A stretch of 64,000 nucleotides of DNA from Micromonospora parathelypteridis (GCF_014201145.1 NZ_JACHDP010000001.1:3906001-3970000), one strand, 5' to 3'; numbered from the stretch's first letter, positions 1-8,756 are shown. Numbers and translations are program-made. Notes: generated from the letters alone by a model not told the origin.

Positions 1-760
1 CCTCGCCGTCCTCGCCGCCGCCGGCCTGCTCGCCCTGGCCCCGGCGCTGGTTCGCCGGTACGACGCCACCGAGCGGCTGGTGGCGGAGCGGGCGCAGTCG
101 ACGGCGCGGGTGCTCCAGCGCCGCCGGCGGCTCCGCACTGTGCCGGGACGGCGACCCGTCCACCCTCCGCGCGCACTGATCGTCACCCTCAGTGAGGACG
201 CGACTACTGGAACGTTGACCGCTCCGGTCTCCGCGCCCCCGGCCGGCCGCCGCTCCGGTCGGCTACGCGCCGTGCCGCCCGCACCCAAGCGGTCCCGCCG
301 CCGCCCGCCGCCCCACCGACAGCACACCCCCGCCGTGTACCGGCGTCGCCGGGTGCTCGCCGCTCTGCTGCTGCTCAACGTCGTCGAGCTGATCGGCGTG
401 CTGTTCGTCAGCCCCGGCTTCTGGATCGGCTTCTCGGTCACCTTCCTGCTCCTGGCCGTGTACGTCGTCCACCTACGCGGTCGGGCGCTCGCTGGGCGTC
501 GACGCCGCCTCGCGCGGGCCCGGGAGGCGGCCTGGCTGGCAGCGCGGCAGGCCGAGGTGCGCCGGGAGCAGGCCCGCCGTGCCGCGGCCCGCCGAGAAGC
601 GCAACGCCGCCTGGCCGCCCAACGTGAAGGGGTACGCCGAGCCGCGATGGGCCTGGACCGACCTGGCGACCTGCCGGCGGCGGTAAACGGCGGGTCGGTG
701 TCGTACCGACGGTCGGGCGGGCTGCGCGGGCGCCCCTACGAGGCCGGCCGAGGCGCCTGA
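1..760 (+). CDS. GlpR/SepX-like membrane protein, 5' end missing
   Basis: The open frame enters from the left edge, so the start lies outside the window; about 252 residues are visible. They begin inside a hydrophobic segment (LAVLAAAGLLALAPALV), followed by an Arg/Pro-rich linker, two adjacent membrane spans near visible residues 115-133 and 138-157, and an Arg/Ala/Gln-rich helical tail. One N-terminal span, a long basic linker and a later hairpin of two spans match actinobacterial GlpR (receptor of the gephyrin-like Glp protein) and Streptomyces SepX, both cell-division membrane proteins. The upstream glp/moeA gene that would support this is not in view. The assignment rests on architecture, not on a conserved catalytic motif. 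Confidence 0.6.
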   Translation, partial: LAVLAAAGLLALAPALVRRYDATERLVAERAQSTARVLQRRRRLRTVPGRRPVHPPRALIVTLSEDATTGTLTAPVSAPPAGRRSGRLRAVPPAPKRSRRRPPPHRQHTPAVYRRRRVLAALLLLNVVELIGVLFVSPGFWIGFSVTFLLLAVYVVHLRGRALAGRRRRLARAREAAWLAARQAEVRREQARRAAARREAQRRLAAQREGVRRAAMGLDRPGDLPAAVNGGSVSYRRSGGLRGRPYEAGRGA

Positions 761-771
761 CCCGATGAGGC

Positions 772-797
772 GGCAGCACGCCGACCGGCGTGCTGCC
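772..797 (+). terminator. hairpin terminator after the GlpR/SepX-like gene
   Basis: A perfect 11-bp stem (GGCAGCACGCC / GGCGTGCTGCC) encloses a 4-nt GACC loop and begins 12 nt after the stop codon. There is no T-tract, which is common for actinobacterial terminators. Confidence 0.7.
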
Positions 798-896
798 GTG
801 CGCGGGCCGGCCGCGGGGTCGGCGTGCTCTCGCGGGCGGCGTGCGCTGGTGCACGGCGGCTTGTCGTGCGCGGCCGGCCTGCTCTCGTGCACGCGG

Positions 897-976
897 GTTG
901 ATCCACTCCAGGTCGCCGACATGGCGGTATCCCGGGCGTTGGATGCCGCCACTTCGGCGAAGTGGAGTCGATCAAC
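897..976. repeat. 80-bp imperfect palindrome (REP/MITE-like)
   Basis: Two 36-bp arms lie in inverted orientation around an 8-bp centre (CGGGCGTT). By eye 30 of 36 positions match. Both outer ends read GTTGATC toward the centre, and the inner blocks contain TCGCCGA and TGGCGG. No coding frame or transposase is associated. The size and symmetry suggest a dispersed palindromic element rather than a simple terminator; the window alone cannot show whether other copies exist. Confidence 0.7.
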
Positions 977-1195
977 GCCAGGCGCGGCGATGGGCGGGTT
1001 GATCAGCTCGGGCTGGTGGGAGGGCGACGGTCGGGGTGTCCGGGATGCCCCGAATTTTGGGATGCCGAGTGGATCTTTGGGTGGGCTCTAGTGGCGCGCC
1101 GGGGGCGGATTCGCGGTGGGGGCCAGCGACCTGTTAGCCTTGCTGCCGGCCCGCCCGGTGTAAGCCGGGTGGGACCGAAGCCGGTTCGCCGGCGG

Positions 1196-1269
1196 GGGGC
1201 TGTGGCGCAGACTGGTAGCGCACCTCGTTCGCATCGAGGGGGTCAGGGGTTCAAATCCCCTCAGCTCCA
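1196..1269 (+). tRNA. tRNA-Ala(CGC)
   Basis: A full cloverleaf can be drawn. The acceptor stem is GGGGCTG with CAGCTCC, including the G3:U70 pair that marks alanine tRNAs. The D stem is GCGC/GCGC, the anticodon stem CCTCG/CGAGG with loop TTCGCAT (anticodon CGC), and the T arm is GGGG-TTCAAAT-CCCC. Length is 74 nt with discriminator A; the CCA end is not encoded. Confidence 0.97.
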
Positions 1270-1280
1270 CCCCAGGAACA

Positions 1281-1314
1281 AAGGCCGTCTCCGCTAGTCG
1301 GAGACGGCCTTTTT
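1281..1314 (+). terminator. rho-independent terminator after tRNA-Ala
   Basis: A 13-bp perfect stem (AAGGCCGTCTCCG and its complement) around a 5-nt CTAGT loop ends in a run of five T, starting 12 nt after the tRNA. It is one of the few terminators in the window with a proper T-tract. Confidence 0.93.
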
Positions 1315-1667
1315 CGATCTTGCGCGGCAAGGGATCCGGCTTCGAGGCCGGCAAAGAACCCCAACCGTCTCTCCCGTTCCTCGCCGCTCCCCGCCACCTG
1401 CCGATTTCGGTGACAACGGGGGGTGCCGGACCGGCCGGCGGTCTGTGCCGATCAGGTCCGAACGGGCCCGAACAGCCATTCGGTCCGCGGCGACGATCAT
1501 CGATGCTCTACTCGGTCTCGCGGCAGGCCGCACTGTCCCGACAGGACGGACGGGACACCCTCACACGTCCCTGGCCAAGAGCGACCGCCGCAGCTGACGC
1601 GGACACGCTGCGTCCCAACGCGTCCGCGGAGCTTCCCATGTCTCGAGGATCGTCAAGGGGGAGATGA
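1315..1667. other. leader region of the RHS gene, no gene seen
   Basis: Short frames here have no convincing start site. The region presumably carries the promoter of the RHS gene; I could not pick a -10/-35 pair with confidence. AAGGGGGAG at 1655-1663 is the ribosome binding site that fixes the RHS start. Confidence 0.5.
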
Positions 1668-4600
1668 ATGCTCAAGTTCCTACCGAAGGTGGGTGGCCGA
1701 CGACGGGCCACCGGAGTCGCGCTGGGCGTCCTGCTGGCGTCGACATCCGGTGTGGTGGTCGCACCGGCGCACGCCGCGCCGCCGCAGAAGGCTGCGCAGC
1801 CCACCCAGGCACCACCGGCCCAGCCCGCGTCACCCGGCTCGCCGGACAAGCGTGTGCTGGGGCCGTCGAACGCTCCGGTCAGCCAGCTCGCCGGACCGAT
1901 CTCCGTGCCGCTCGGCACCGGGCCGGTCCGCAACGGAACGTTCAGCACGTTCCAACTGACCGACCGGTTGACCGCCCAGGTCAACACCGGCTCGGGAAAC
2001 CTGCTCATCCGTAGCACCGACCTGGTCCTGCCGGGCATCGCGGACAGCCTCGTGCTGGGCGCGGCCTACAACAGTCTTCTCACCGGCAGCGAGGTGCCGA
2101 CCGGCTCGCTCGGCTACAGCTGGCGTACGCGGGCCGGTGTGGACGTCAGGCTGATCAAGGCGGACGACAACTCCGTCACGTACGTCGCGGCCGACGGCGT
2201 CATCGGGCGGTTCACCCCGAGCGGGTCCGGCTACACCGCCGCCAAGGAGTTCAAGGCGACGCTCACCACCGACGGCACCGGGTGGAAGGTGGTCGAGCAC
2301 GACAGCGGCCGGAAACTCTTCTTCACCTCAGCCGGGCAACTGGACCGCAGCCAGGACCGCAACGACGGCGTCACCGACTACAGCTACGACTCCAGCGGCC
2401 GGTTGACCACGTTGACCTCCAACCGGGGCGCCACGGGCGTCCGCACCGCGAAGGTGCTCTACGGCTCGAACGGCTACCTTTCGGCGATCGAGCAGACCGT
2501 CGCCGGTGGGCAGTACCGCAGCGTGAAGTACAGCTACGCCAGCAACGGCAACCTGACCCAGATCCGTTCCGCCACCGGGACGGACACCCGTTTCGAGTAC
2601 GACTCGTCGCGGCGGGTCACCATGATCTCGGGCGGTATCCAGGGCTCCGCGCTCGGGAACGCCACCACGATCACCTATGACGCGGCGCACCGGGTCACCT
2701 CGTTGACCAGGGCCTTCCAGCCGGAGAACCCGACGGCGGGCGCCACCACCCGGTGGGCGTACCCGTCGGCCACCCAGACGCTCGTCGCCGACGCCAACAC
2801 CAACCAGTCGCAGCCGGTCACCTCGGTGCCGCGCAGCACGTACACGGTCAACGCCGACAAGCGGGTGACGAGCCTGGTCGACCCCGATGGCAAGGTCCGC
2901 AACTTCTCCTACACCCCGAACCTGGACCTGGCGTCGACGCAGAGCGGCACCGGCGCAACCACCACGATCTCGTACGGGGCGAACGGTGGGCAGTCGCCGA
3001 CCCAGGTCGTCACGCCGACCGGGGCGAAAGCCTCCCTCGCCTACGTGAACGTGGCGACACCCACCAACCCGACGGCGAACTTCCAGCCGTCGTCCGGCTC
3101 GGACAGCCAGGGCAACAGCACCTCGTACACGTACAACGGGGCGGGCAACCAGCTGTCCACGACGGACGCCCTGGCGGCCGTGGCCATGGTCGAGTACAAC
3201 ACCGACGGCACGATCGCCTCGTCAACCGACCCCGGCAACGGCACGAACAGGACCACCTACCAGTACGACGCCAACAAGCAGCTGACCTCGATCACCCCAC
3301 CGACGGGGACGACGCTCGGCGCTCGTCAGTTCAGCTACGACGAGTTCGGCCGGGTACGCACGGCGACCGACGGCACCGGACGGACCCAGGAGTACGAGTA
3401 CGACCTGGACGACCGGGTCACCCGGATCAAGTACTCGGACATCCCCGACGTCGCCTACGAGTACGACGGCGGCGGCAACGTCTACGCCCGCATCGACGGC
3501 AACGCGTACCAGAACTTCTTCTACGACCGGCTGAACCGGCTCACCGGCCGACGGACCGGCAGCGTCGGCGGGTTGTGGTACGTCTACGACCCGGTCGGCA
3601 ACCTCATCGAGCAGCAGGACGAGCGCGGCAGCTCGTACTACACCTACAACGCCCGCAACCTGCTCACCAAGCTGGTGGCCGCCAACGGCACCTACACCTT
3701 CGGGTACGACGACGAGGGGCAGCGCACCTCCACCAGGTTGGCGGTCTCCTCGGTGACCGTGGCCGAGACCGTCAACACCCTCGACCAGTCCGGCCGGATC
3801 AGCCGGACCACCAGCAAGCGCTGGCAGGGCGGCACGGCCAGCACCGTCTTCGACGTCTCCTACTGCTACGCCAAGCGGGTCGGCACCTCGGCCTGCTCGA
3901 CCGTCAAGGCCGACGACACCGGCCTGCGGCAGTGGCAGACCGACCACCACCGCGCCGGTGCGGTGAGCCTCTACACCTACGACAAGGGCAACCGGCTCAC
4001 CAAGGCCACCGACATCGACGGCAAGACCTACGACTACGCGTACGACAGCAACGGCAACCGCACCTCGGAGAAGGTGAACGGGGTCACCAGGCAGACGCTG
4101 ACGTACAACGCCGGCAACCAGATCACCAGCTCCGGTTACTCCCACGACGGGGCCGGCAACCAGCTCGGCGGTTCGGCGCTGCGCGACTTCGAGTACAACT
4201 CCGCCGGGCAGCTGATGCGCGGCTTCACGGCCGGGGGCGCCGAGCTCGGTTGGGCGTACAACGGGGCCGACCAGATCGAGCTGGGCTGGAAGGGCACGCC
4301 CCGGTTCGAGTACGAGTACTCCTTCGGCCGCAACGACCAGAACGGCCAGAGCGTGGTGCAGAGCTACACCGTGCCGGGCACCTACGGCCGGCACTTCGTC
4401 GAGCGTGACCAGCTCGGCACGCCGGTCGGTTTCCGGGGCAAGACCGGTAGTACCTTCCACCACTACTTCTACGTGTTCGACGGGCTGGGCTCGGTGGTCG
4501 CCCTGATCAAGTACGACGGCTCACTGTCCGGCTCCTACACCTACGACCCGTACGGCAAGGTGGTCAAGACGGTTGGCAGCAGCAACGAGATCATCGACAA

Positions 4601-4973
4601 CGCGATCGGTTTCGCCAGCGGCACCCGTCACGACGACCTGACCAAGTTCGGTCGGCGCTGGTACGACCCGAACACCGGGCGCTTCACCCAACAGGACAGC
4701 CTGAGCTTCCTGGCGAACCCGGCCATCGGTAACCGGTACGCGTACGCCGCCAGCAACCCGGTGAACTATGTCGACCCGACCGGCCTCGCACCCAGCGCCG
4801 CCTGCTTGCTAGCCCTGGGGGCGTCTGTGGCTGGAGCGCTGGGCACGGCCGCAGCAGTTGCCACAGCAGCCGCCGCCGCACCGCTGACGCTCGGGGCCTC
4901 CCTGGGCGTCGCCGCAGCGGGCGTAGGTGCGCTCACCGCCAGTGCGGGTGCGATCGTCGCCTGCAAAGCATGA
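1668..4973 (+). CDS. secreted RHS/YD-repeat protein with hydrophobic C-terminal tail
   Basis: 1101 residues. Residues 1-37 form a signal peptide (basic RRRATG, hydrophobic core, AHA-A cleavage site). From about residue 170 to 1000 the chain is Tyr/Asn/Gly-rich YD repeats such as YDSSGRLTTL and YDPVGNLIEQ, which build the RHS beta-cocoon. The RHS core signature follows (RRWYDPNTGRF ... NPVNYVDPTGLA, ending near residue 1041). In polymorphic toxins the variable toxin domain follows DPxGL. Here there are only about 60 Ala/Gly-rich hydrophobic residues, with Cys near each end (AACLL, VACKA), and no recognisable nuclease or deaminase. An SD (AAGGGGGAG) 4 nt upstream supports the ATG. No PAAR, VgrG or Tc partner lies nearby. 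It could be a cell-surface RHS protein, a toxin that lost its tip, or a membrane-active tail. Confidence 0.9.
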   Translation: MLKFLPKVGGRRRATGVALGVLLASTSGVVVAPAHAAPPQKAAQPTQAPPAQPASPGSPDKRVLGPSNAPVSQLAGPISVPLGTGPVRNGTFSTFQLTDRLTAQVNTGSGNLLIRSTDLVLPGIADSLVLGAAYNSLLTGSEVPTGSLGYSWRTRAGVDVRLIKADDNSVTYVAADGVIGRFTPSGSGYTAAKEFKATLTTDGTGWKVVEHDSGRKLFFTSAGQLDRSQDRNDGVTDYSYDSSGRLTTLTSNRGATGVRTAKVLYGSNGYLSAIEQTVAGGQYRSVKYSYASNGNLTQIRSATGTDTRFEYDSSRRVTMISGGIQGSALGNATTITYDAAHRVTSLTRAFQPENPTAGATTRWAYPSATQTLVADANTNQSQPVTSVPRSTYTVNADKRVTSLVDPDGKVRNFSYTPNLDLASTQSGTGATTTISYGANGGQSPTQVVTPTGAKASLAYVNVATPTNPTANFQPSSGSDSQGNSTSYTYNGAGNQLSTTDALAAVAMVEYNTDGTIASSTDPGNGTNRTTYQYDANKQLTSITPPTGTTLGARQFSYDEFGRVRTATDGTGRTQEYEYDLDDRVTRIKYSDIPDVAYEYDGGGNVYARIDGNAYQNFFYDRLNRLTGRRTGSVGGLWYVYDPVGNLIEQQDERGSSYYTYNARNLLTKLVAANGTYTFGYDDEGQRTSTRLAVSSVTVAETVNTLDQSGRISRTTSKRWQGGTASTVFDVSYCYAKRVGTSACSTVKADDTGLRQWQTDHHRAGAVSLYTYDKGNRLTKATDIDGKTYDYAYDSNGNRTSEKVNGVTRQTLTYNAGNQITSSGYSHDGAGNQLGGSALRDFEYNSAGQLMRGFTAGGAELGWAYNGADQIELGWKGTPRFEYEYSFGRNDQNGQSVVQSYTVPGTYGRHFVERDQLGTPVGFRGKTGSTFHHYFYVFDGLGSVVALIKYDGSLSGSYTYDPYGKVVKTVGSSNEIIDNAIGFASGTRHDDLTKFGRRWYDPNTGRFTQQDSLSFLANPAIGNRYAYAASNPVNYVDPTGLAPSAACLLALGASVAGALGTAAAVATAAAAAPLTLGASLGVAAAGVGALTASAGAIVACKA

Positions 4974-5268
4974 GCACCTCACCGGACTGGGGCTACCCCG
5001 TCTGATGGTAGGCGGTGGGCGGGCCGATGCGCGGCGCGCCCACCGCCTCACACGACGCGATCTCGTGAAGGATGCGCTCACCGGGGCTACCACCGGCACT
5101 GGTCTGTCGATCAAGGAGTTGTGGTGGGTGACAAAGCGGCCGCCATGGCATCAAGCCGGCACCACAACTCCATGATCGACGGGGTGGGCGGGTCACGCCT
5201 GGTCACATGAGGATCGCGTTCCTCGACGTGGAGCACCAGACACTGTTCTTCGTGCGGTAGGACATGCC
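4974..5268. other. gap after the RHS gene; no convincing immunity gene
   Basis: An immunity gene would be expected here if the RHS protein were a toxin. I see only short frames, for example a 17-codon one starting MRIAFLDVEHQTLFF that lies at the right edge of the gap. None has both a ribosome binding site and a sensible length. The stretch may hold decayed immunity or toxin-cassette DNA. Confidence 0.4.
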
Positions 5269-6015
5269 CTAGGAGAAGCGTTCGGTCGTCACCGGTATCA
5301 GGCCGTGCTCCCGCAGGACGTCCGTCAGGTCGGACAGCGTCGGACCCACCGCCCCGGTGGCGGCGGTCCTCAGCAGGACGGTCACGTCGAGACACCAGGC
5401 GAGGGTGTGACCGACCCGTCGCAGGTCCCAGGTGAACCGGTCGCCATCCCGGTCGAGACGACCGCTCGCGACCGATGCGCCGGCTCCGTCCTTGGGCGTC
5501 TGCCAGGCCGCCCGGAGGCCCGCCACCTGCTCGGCCAGCAGATCCTTGGCGAACAGGACGCGGTACACACGCCGCTCGTGAAAGCCGGCTGGTGGCTGCG
5601 CGGGGCCGAGCCGCAGCGGCGGGGCAGTCGCGATCGGTTGGTGGTCACGGAAGTACGTTCGAAGCGTCGTCTCGTCGGGCAGGTGCCCGCCGCCGAGCGC
5701 GCGGTAGACGCTCTCGGCCTCGCGACGCCGGGTGGGCACCACCCGAGCGAGCACGTCGGGGTCGGTGCGCATGCTGAGGCTCACCGACGCGGAACTCCAC
5801 CAGCCGGAAGCCGGCGTCCAGCCCGCGCTGTCCAGACCGGTCGTCGAGTGATCGTGGTGGTGGGTGAACTCCTCGACGACGATCCCTTCCGGATCGGCGG
5901 CTGGCTCATGGTCACCGTGCGGAGCGAGGACCAGGTAGTAGTCCAGGGATGGTCGCGGCTCGACCACCTCAACGGTCGCCGACACGGGTGTCGCGCGCAA
6001 CGGGTCGGTGGTCAT
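5269..6015 (-). CDS. hypothetical protein, 248 aa
   Basis: I do not recognise this family. The product is soluble, with no signal peptide or membrane span. It has a His-rich patch near residues 50-57 (FTHHHDHS), Trp/Ser-rich SGWWSSASVSLSM, and a C-terminal half (DRDGDRFTWDLRRVGHTL...) that reads like a folded domain. The ATG (MTTDPL) was chosen over an in-frame GTG two codons upstream; neither has a strong SD. It converges on the RHS gene and is divergent from the oxidoreductase, with 59 bp between the two starts, so a shared promoter region is likely. Codon usage matches the neighbours, supporting a real gene. Confidence 0.7.
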   Translation of the reverse strand: MTTDPLRATPVSATVEVVEPRPSLDYYLVLAPHGDHEPAADPEGIVVEEFTHHHDHSTTGLDSAGWTPASGWWSSASVSLSMRTDPDVLARVVPTRRREAESVYRALGGGHLPDETTLRTYFRDHQPIATAPPLRLGPAQPPAGFHERRVYRVLFAKDLLAEQVAGLRAAWQTPKDGAGASVASGRLDRDGDRFTWDLRRVGHTLAWCLDVTVLLRTAATGAVGPTLSDLTDVLREHGLIPVTTERFS

Positions 6016-6074
6016 CACCACAACCGTAGCGAAGGAGAACGGCTAGCATCCGGACCTCTACGTGAGGAGCCCAG

Positions 6075-7160
6075 ATGACAACGACGGCCCAGACCCGGTT
6101 CGGCATCGTCGGCAGCGGCTGGCGGGGGGAGTTCTTCCTACGCCTGGCTCGGCTTCTGCCGGAGCAGTTCCGGGTGACCGGGGTGGTGACGCGTACCGAA
6201 TCACGAGGTTCCGTGGTGGCGGCCGAATGGGGCGTGGAGACCTTCCGCACGACCGCCGAACTGCTCGCTCACGAGCGACCGGACTTCGTCATCGTGTCGG
6301 TGCCCTGGCCCGTGACCCCGGACGTGACCCGCGAGCTGGTCGCGGCCGGCGTACCGGTGCTCGCCGAAACGCCACCCGCCCCCGACCTGGCGGGGCTGGG
6401 CTCGCTCTGGGCCGACGTCGGGGGCAGCGGTCTGGTGCAGGTCGCCGAGCAGTATCTGTTGATGCCGGGGCATGCGGCCCGCCTGGAGCTGGTCCGCGCC
6501 GGGGTGCTCGGCGAGCCGACCTCGGTCCAGATCTCCTCGACGCACCTCTACCACGCGGTCTCGCTGATCCGTGGCCTGCTCGGCGTCGGGTTCGACGCCG
6601 CAGAGGTCAGCGCGCGGACCTTCGTCGCGCCGCTCGCCAACCCGCTGTCACCGGCTGGCTGGAGTGGTGACGGCACCCCGCAGCAGCTCACCACCACCCT
6701 CGCGACAATCGATTTCGACGGGCGGATGGGGTTGTACGACTTCACCGACAACCAGTGGTGGAATCCGCTGCGTGCCCGTCGGCTGGTGGTGCGGGGTTCG
6801 CTCGGTGAGCTGGTCGACGACCGGGTCGTGCGCCTGGTCGACCCGACCACACCGGTGGAGTCGACCCTGGTGCGACGGCAGACCGGTCTCGACCTGAACC
6901 TGGAGGGGCTCGACCTGAAGCACATCAGCTTCGACGGCGACGTCGTCTATCGCAATCCGTTCGTCGGCAGTGGAATGTCGGACGACGACATCGCGGTGGC
7001 GGACATCCTCGCGCGCACCGGTGCGTGGGCACGAGAGGAGGGCCCGGCGCCGTATCCCCTCGCCGAGGCCTGCCAGGACCATCTGATCAGCCTCGCCATC
7101 GAAGAGTCGGTCCGCACCGGACGGCCGGTCGTCGCCGCCACGCAGGCGTGGGCACGGTGA
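6075..7160 (+). CDS. Gfo/Idh/MocA-family oxidoreductase
   Basis: 361 residues, the usual length for this NAD(P)-dependent sugar/cyclitol dehydrogenase family. The Rossmann dinucleotide loop is GIVGSGWRG (residues 10-18), and the first half predicts alternating beta/alpha units up to about residue 125. The family normally has a Glu-Lys-Pro motif after the fifth strand; here it reads AETPP (E98-T99-P100), so the lysine that contacts cofactor and substrate is absent. The C-terminal half (about 130-340) fits the substrate-binding/dimer domain. GAGGAG 5 nt upstream supports the ATG. Substrate unknown. No sugar transporter or cyclitol gene lies adjacent, so the role cannot be read from context. Confidence 0.85.
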   Translation: MTTTAQTRFGIVGSGWRGEFFLRLARLLPEQFRVTGVVTRTESRGSVVAAEWGVETFRTTAELLAHERPDFVIVSVPWPVTPDVTRELVAAGVPVLAETPPAPDLAGLGSLWADVGGSGLVQVAEQYLLMPGHAARLELVRAGVLGEPTSVQISSTHLYHAVSLIRGLLGVGFDAAEVSARTFVAPLANPLSPAGWSGDGTPQQLTTTLATIDFDGRMGLYDFTDNQWWNPLRARRLVVRGSLGELVDDRVVRLVDPTTPVESTLVRRQTGLDLNLEGLDLKHISFDGDVVYRNPFVGSGMSDDDIAVADILARTGAWAREEGPAPYPLAEACQDHLISLAIEESVRTGRPVVAATQAWAR

Positions 7161-7278
7161 CCCCGCGGGATCCTGCGCTGTCTATTCCCTGACACGCCGC
7201 AACCGTGGAGCCTCCCCACGAGTGGGAACGGGTATCAGTCGATGCCCGGGAGCACCCGGGCCCACACGGGGAGCAAGG

Positions 7279-8295
7279 ATGACGTACACCGTTCGACGCA
7301 GGATGCTTGCGGGCACCGCCGCCGCCGGGCTGCTGGCCACCTCCCTCGGCGTCGCCGTCGCCGCACCGGCGACCGCCGCGACCGGCAGGCCGGTCCTCGG
7401 CAATTGCAAGATCAGCACGCTGCCGTACCCGACCGACACCTACCGTGCCGACGCGAACGCGATCGACCCGACGGGCCGCTTCGTCGCCGGCACCGCCCTG
7501 CGGATCGAGGAGACCGGCAACCAGTACCTGCTGCTGTTCTGGGACGGGGATCGGCTCACCGAGGTCGAGGCACCGAGCATGGCGACCCCCGCCGACATCA
7601 ACGAAGACGGCGTCGTGATCGGCAACGGCTGGTCCGAGAGCGGCGACGGCCAGCCGTGGCGGTACCGCGACGGCCAGGTCGAGCAACTGCCGGTGGTGCC
7701 GTCCTCCACTGGCATCGACGTCACCGCCATCAACAAGGCCGGCGACATCGTCGGCCACGGCACGGACGTGGACACCAACGAGTTCTTCGTGCTGCGCTGG
7801 CCGGCCGCCCGGCCCGGCACGGTCGAGGTGCTCGACGTCCCGGCCAACGCCACGCCGTCCGGGATCACGCCGAACGGAACCATCGTCGGCATGGCCGGGG
7901 ACTTCGGATACTGGACCGGCTGGGTCCGTCGGCCGAATGGCCGGATCAAGGCACTCACGGTCCCGGGCAGTCAGTCGACCGTCGTCAGCGCGGCGGCGGG
8001 GCACTGGGCGGTCGGCCACGTCGACCTGGGCGGTAGCAGCCGGCTCGGGGTGCGGTGGGATCTCCGGGACGGCTCGTACACGCCGCTCGACGAGCAGTTG
8101 AGCACGATGGACGATGTCAACGCCAAGGGTGTCGTCGTGGGCGGCGACCGGGTCGGGCGCGGTGCCAACTCCCGGGAGTTGCCGGGCGGCGGCGTCGGGG
8201 TGGGCATCGGTGCCCGGAGCATCTCCGACACGGGCACCATTGTCGGCTTCCGCAATGCCGAGCGTCTCACCCCGGTGCGCTGGACGGGCTGCTGA
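7279..8295 (+). CDS. secreted HAF-repeat-like protein
   Basis: 338 residues from the ATG preceded by GGGGAGCAAGG; an upstream in-frame start would add 19 residues before the signal peptide and was rejected. Residues 1-35 form a signal peptide (VRRRMLAG, hydrophobic core, ATAA). The mature part holds at least five copies of a beta motif of the type I-N-x-x-G-x-I-V-G: ADINEDGVVIG, TAINKAGDIVG, SGITPNGTIVG, DDVNAKGVVVG, RSISDTGTIVG. These are typical of the extracellular HAF repeat family, which probably forms a beta-propeller-like surface. A Cys near the mature N-terminus and one as the last residue could pair. Function unknown; no enzyme motif is visible. Confidence 0.85.
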   Translation: MTYTVRRRMLAGTAAAGLLATSLGVAVAAPATAATGRPVLGNCKISTLPYPTDTYRADANAIDPTGRFVAGTALRIEETGNQYLLLFWDGDRLTEVEAPSMATPADINEDGVVIGNGWSESGDGQPWRYRDGQVEQLPVVPSSTGIDVTAINKAGDIVGHGTDVDTNEFFVLRWPAARPGTVEVLDVPANATPSGITPNGTIVGMAGDFGYWTGWVRRPNGRIKALTVPGSQSTVVSAAAGHWAVGHVDLGGSSRLGVRWDLRDGSYTPLDEQLSTMDDVNAKGVVVGGDRVGRGANSRELPGGGVGVGIGARSISDTGTIVGFRNAERLTPVRWTGC

Positions 8296-8320
8296 CCTCA
8301 GGCTCGGGCAGGTGAGGACG

Positions 8321-8352
8321 GAGGGCGAGCACCGCGTGCGGTGCTCGCCCTC
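8321..8352. terminator. bidirectional hairpin between convergent genes
   Basis: A 15-bp perfect inverted repeat (GAGGGCGAGCACCGC and its complement) with 2 central bases, 25 nt after the HAF gene and 36 nt before the end of the gene on the other strand. There is no T-tract on either side. Confidence 0.8.
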
Positions 8353-8387
8353 ACGCCCACTGACGGGGCCGGCCCCACCTCGCGGTC

Positions 8388-8756
8388 TTACGGCTTCCCG
8401 GTGCCGGAGGTCCCGATCGCGTTGGAACTGATGCCGTCGGCCCGGTTGGCACCGATGACGAGCGCCACGATGCCGCCCGCGCAGCAGAGCAGGGTGAGTA
8501 CGGCCGCGGTGACCGCGACGACCACGGCGGTCTTCTTGGAGGCGTTCGTTCGCGCCGGTGGCGGTGCGATGAGGGGATAGCCCGGCACGCGAGCCGCCGG
8601 GCCGCCAGCGCCCGGGTGCCCACCGCCGGCAACCGGATACGCGGCGCCCGAGAACGGCGGCTGCGGTGTCGCCACGAACGGATGGGTCGGCGGCTCCGGG
8701 TTGGACTGCTGGCGGTACTGCGGCCCGACGGGGGGCTGGGGGTGGGGGTGGGTCAC
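8388..8756 (-). CDS. Pro-rich single-span membrane protein
   Basis: 122 residues. Residues 1-70 are Pro/Gly/Gln-rich and disordered (MTHPHPQPPVGPQ). A basic NASKK stop precedes one hydrophobic span (AVVVAVTAAVLTLLCCAGGIVALVIGA), and about 20 polar residues follow. This resembles many small actinobacterial membrane proteins with a proline-rich cytoplasmic arm (DUF4190-like layout). The GTG start has AAGGAG upstream. The Cys-Cys in the span could be lipidated, but it is not an N-terminal lipobox. Function unknown. Confidence 0.75.
   Translation of the reverse strand: MTHPHPQPPVGPQYRQQSNPEPPTHPFVATPQPPFSGAAYPVAGGGHPGAGGPAARVPGYPLIAPPPARTNASKKTAVVVAVTAAVLTLLCCAGGIVALVIGANRADGISSNAIGTSGTGKP

Larger units (their letters stand above)
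761..1195. other. gene-free stretch with a terminator and a large palindrome
   Basis: No open frame here has a ribosome binding site and plausible codon usage. The stretch holds the terminator hairpin of the upstream gene, an 80-bp imperfect palindrome, and the DNA leading into tRNA-Ala. The half-element GGGTTGATCAGCTCGG near 996-1011 resembles the end of the palindrome. Confidence 0.6.

Noticed and set aside
1196..1314. tRNA-Ala as an integration site for a mobile element
   Set aside because: No integrase, no repeat of the tRNA 3' end downstream within the window, and the RHS gene shows no clear change in codon usage.
2753..4408. 551-residue frame within the RHS gene
   Set aside because: It is an Arg/Gln/His-rich out-of-frame reading of the YD repeats.
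1668..4973. CRISPR-like array in the RHS gene
   Set aside because: The repeated units are protein YD repeats with varying DNA sequence and spacing, not identical repeats with unique spacers.
5207..5260. Immunity gene for the RHS protein
   Set aside because: The frame has only 17 codons, no convincing ribosome binding site and no sign of a folded protein.
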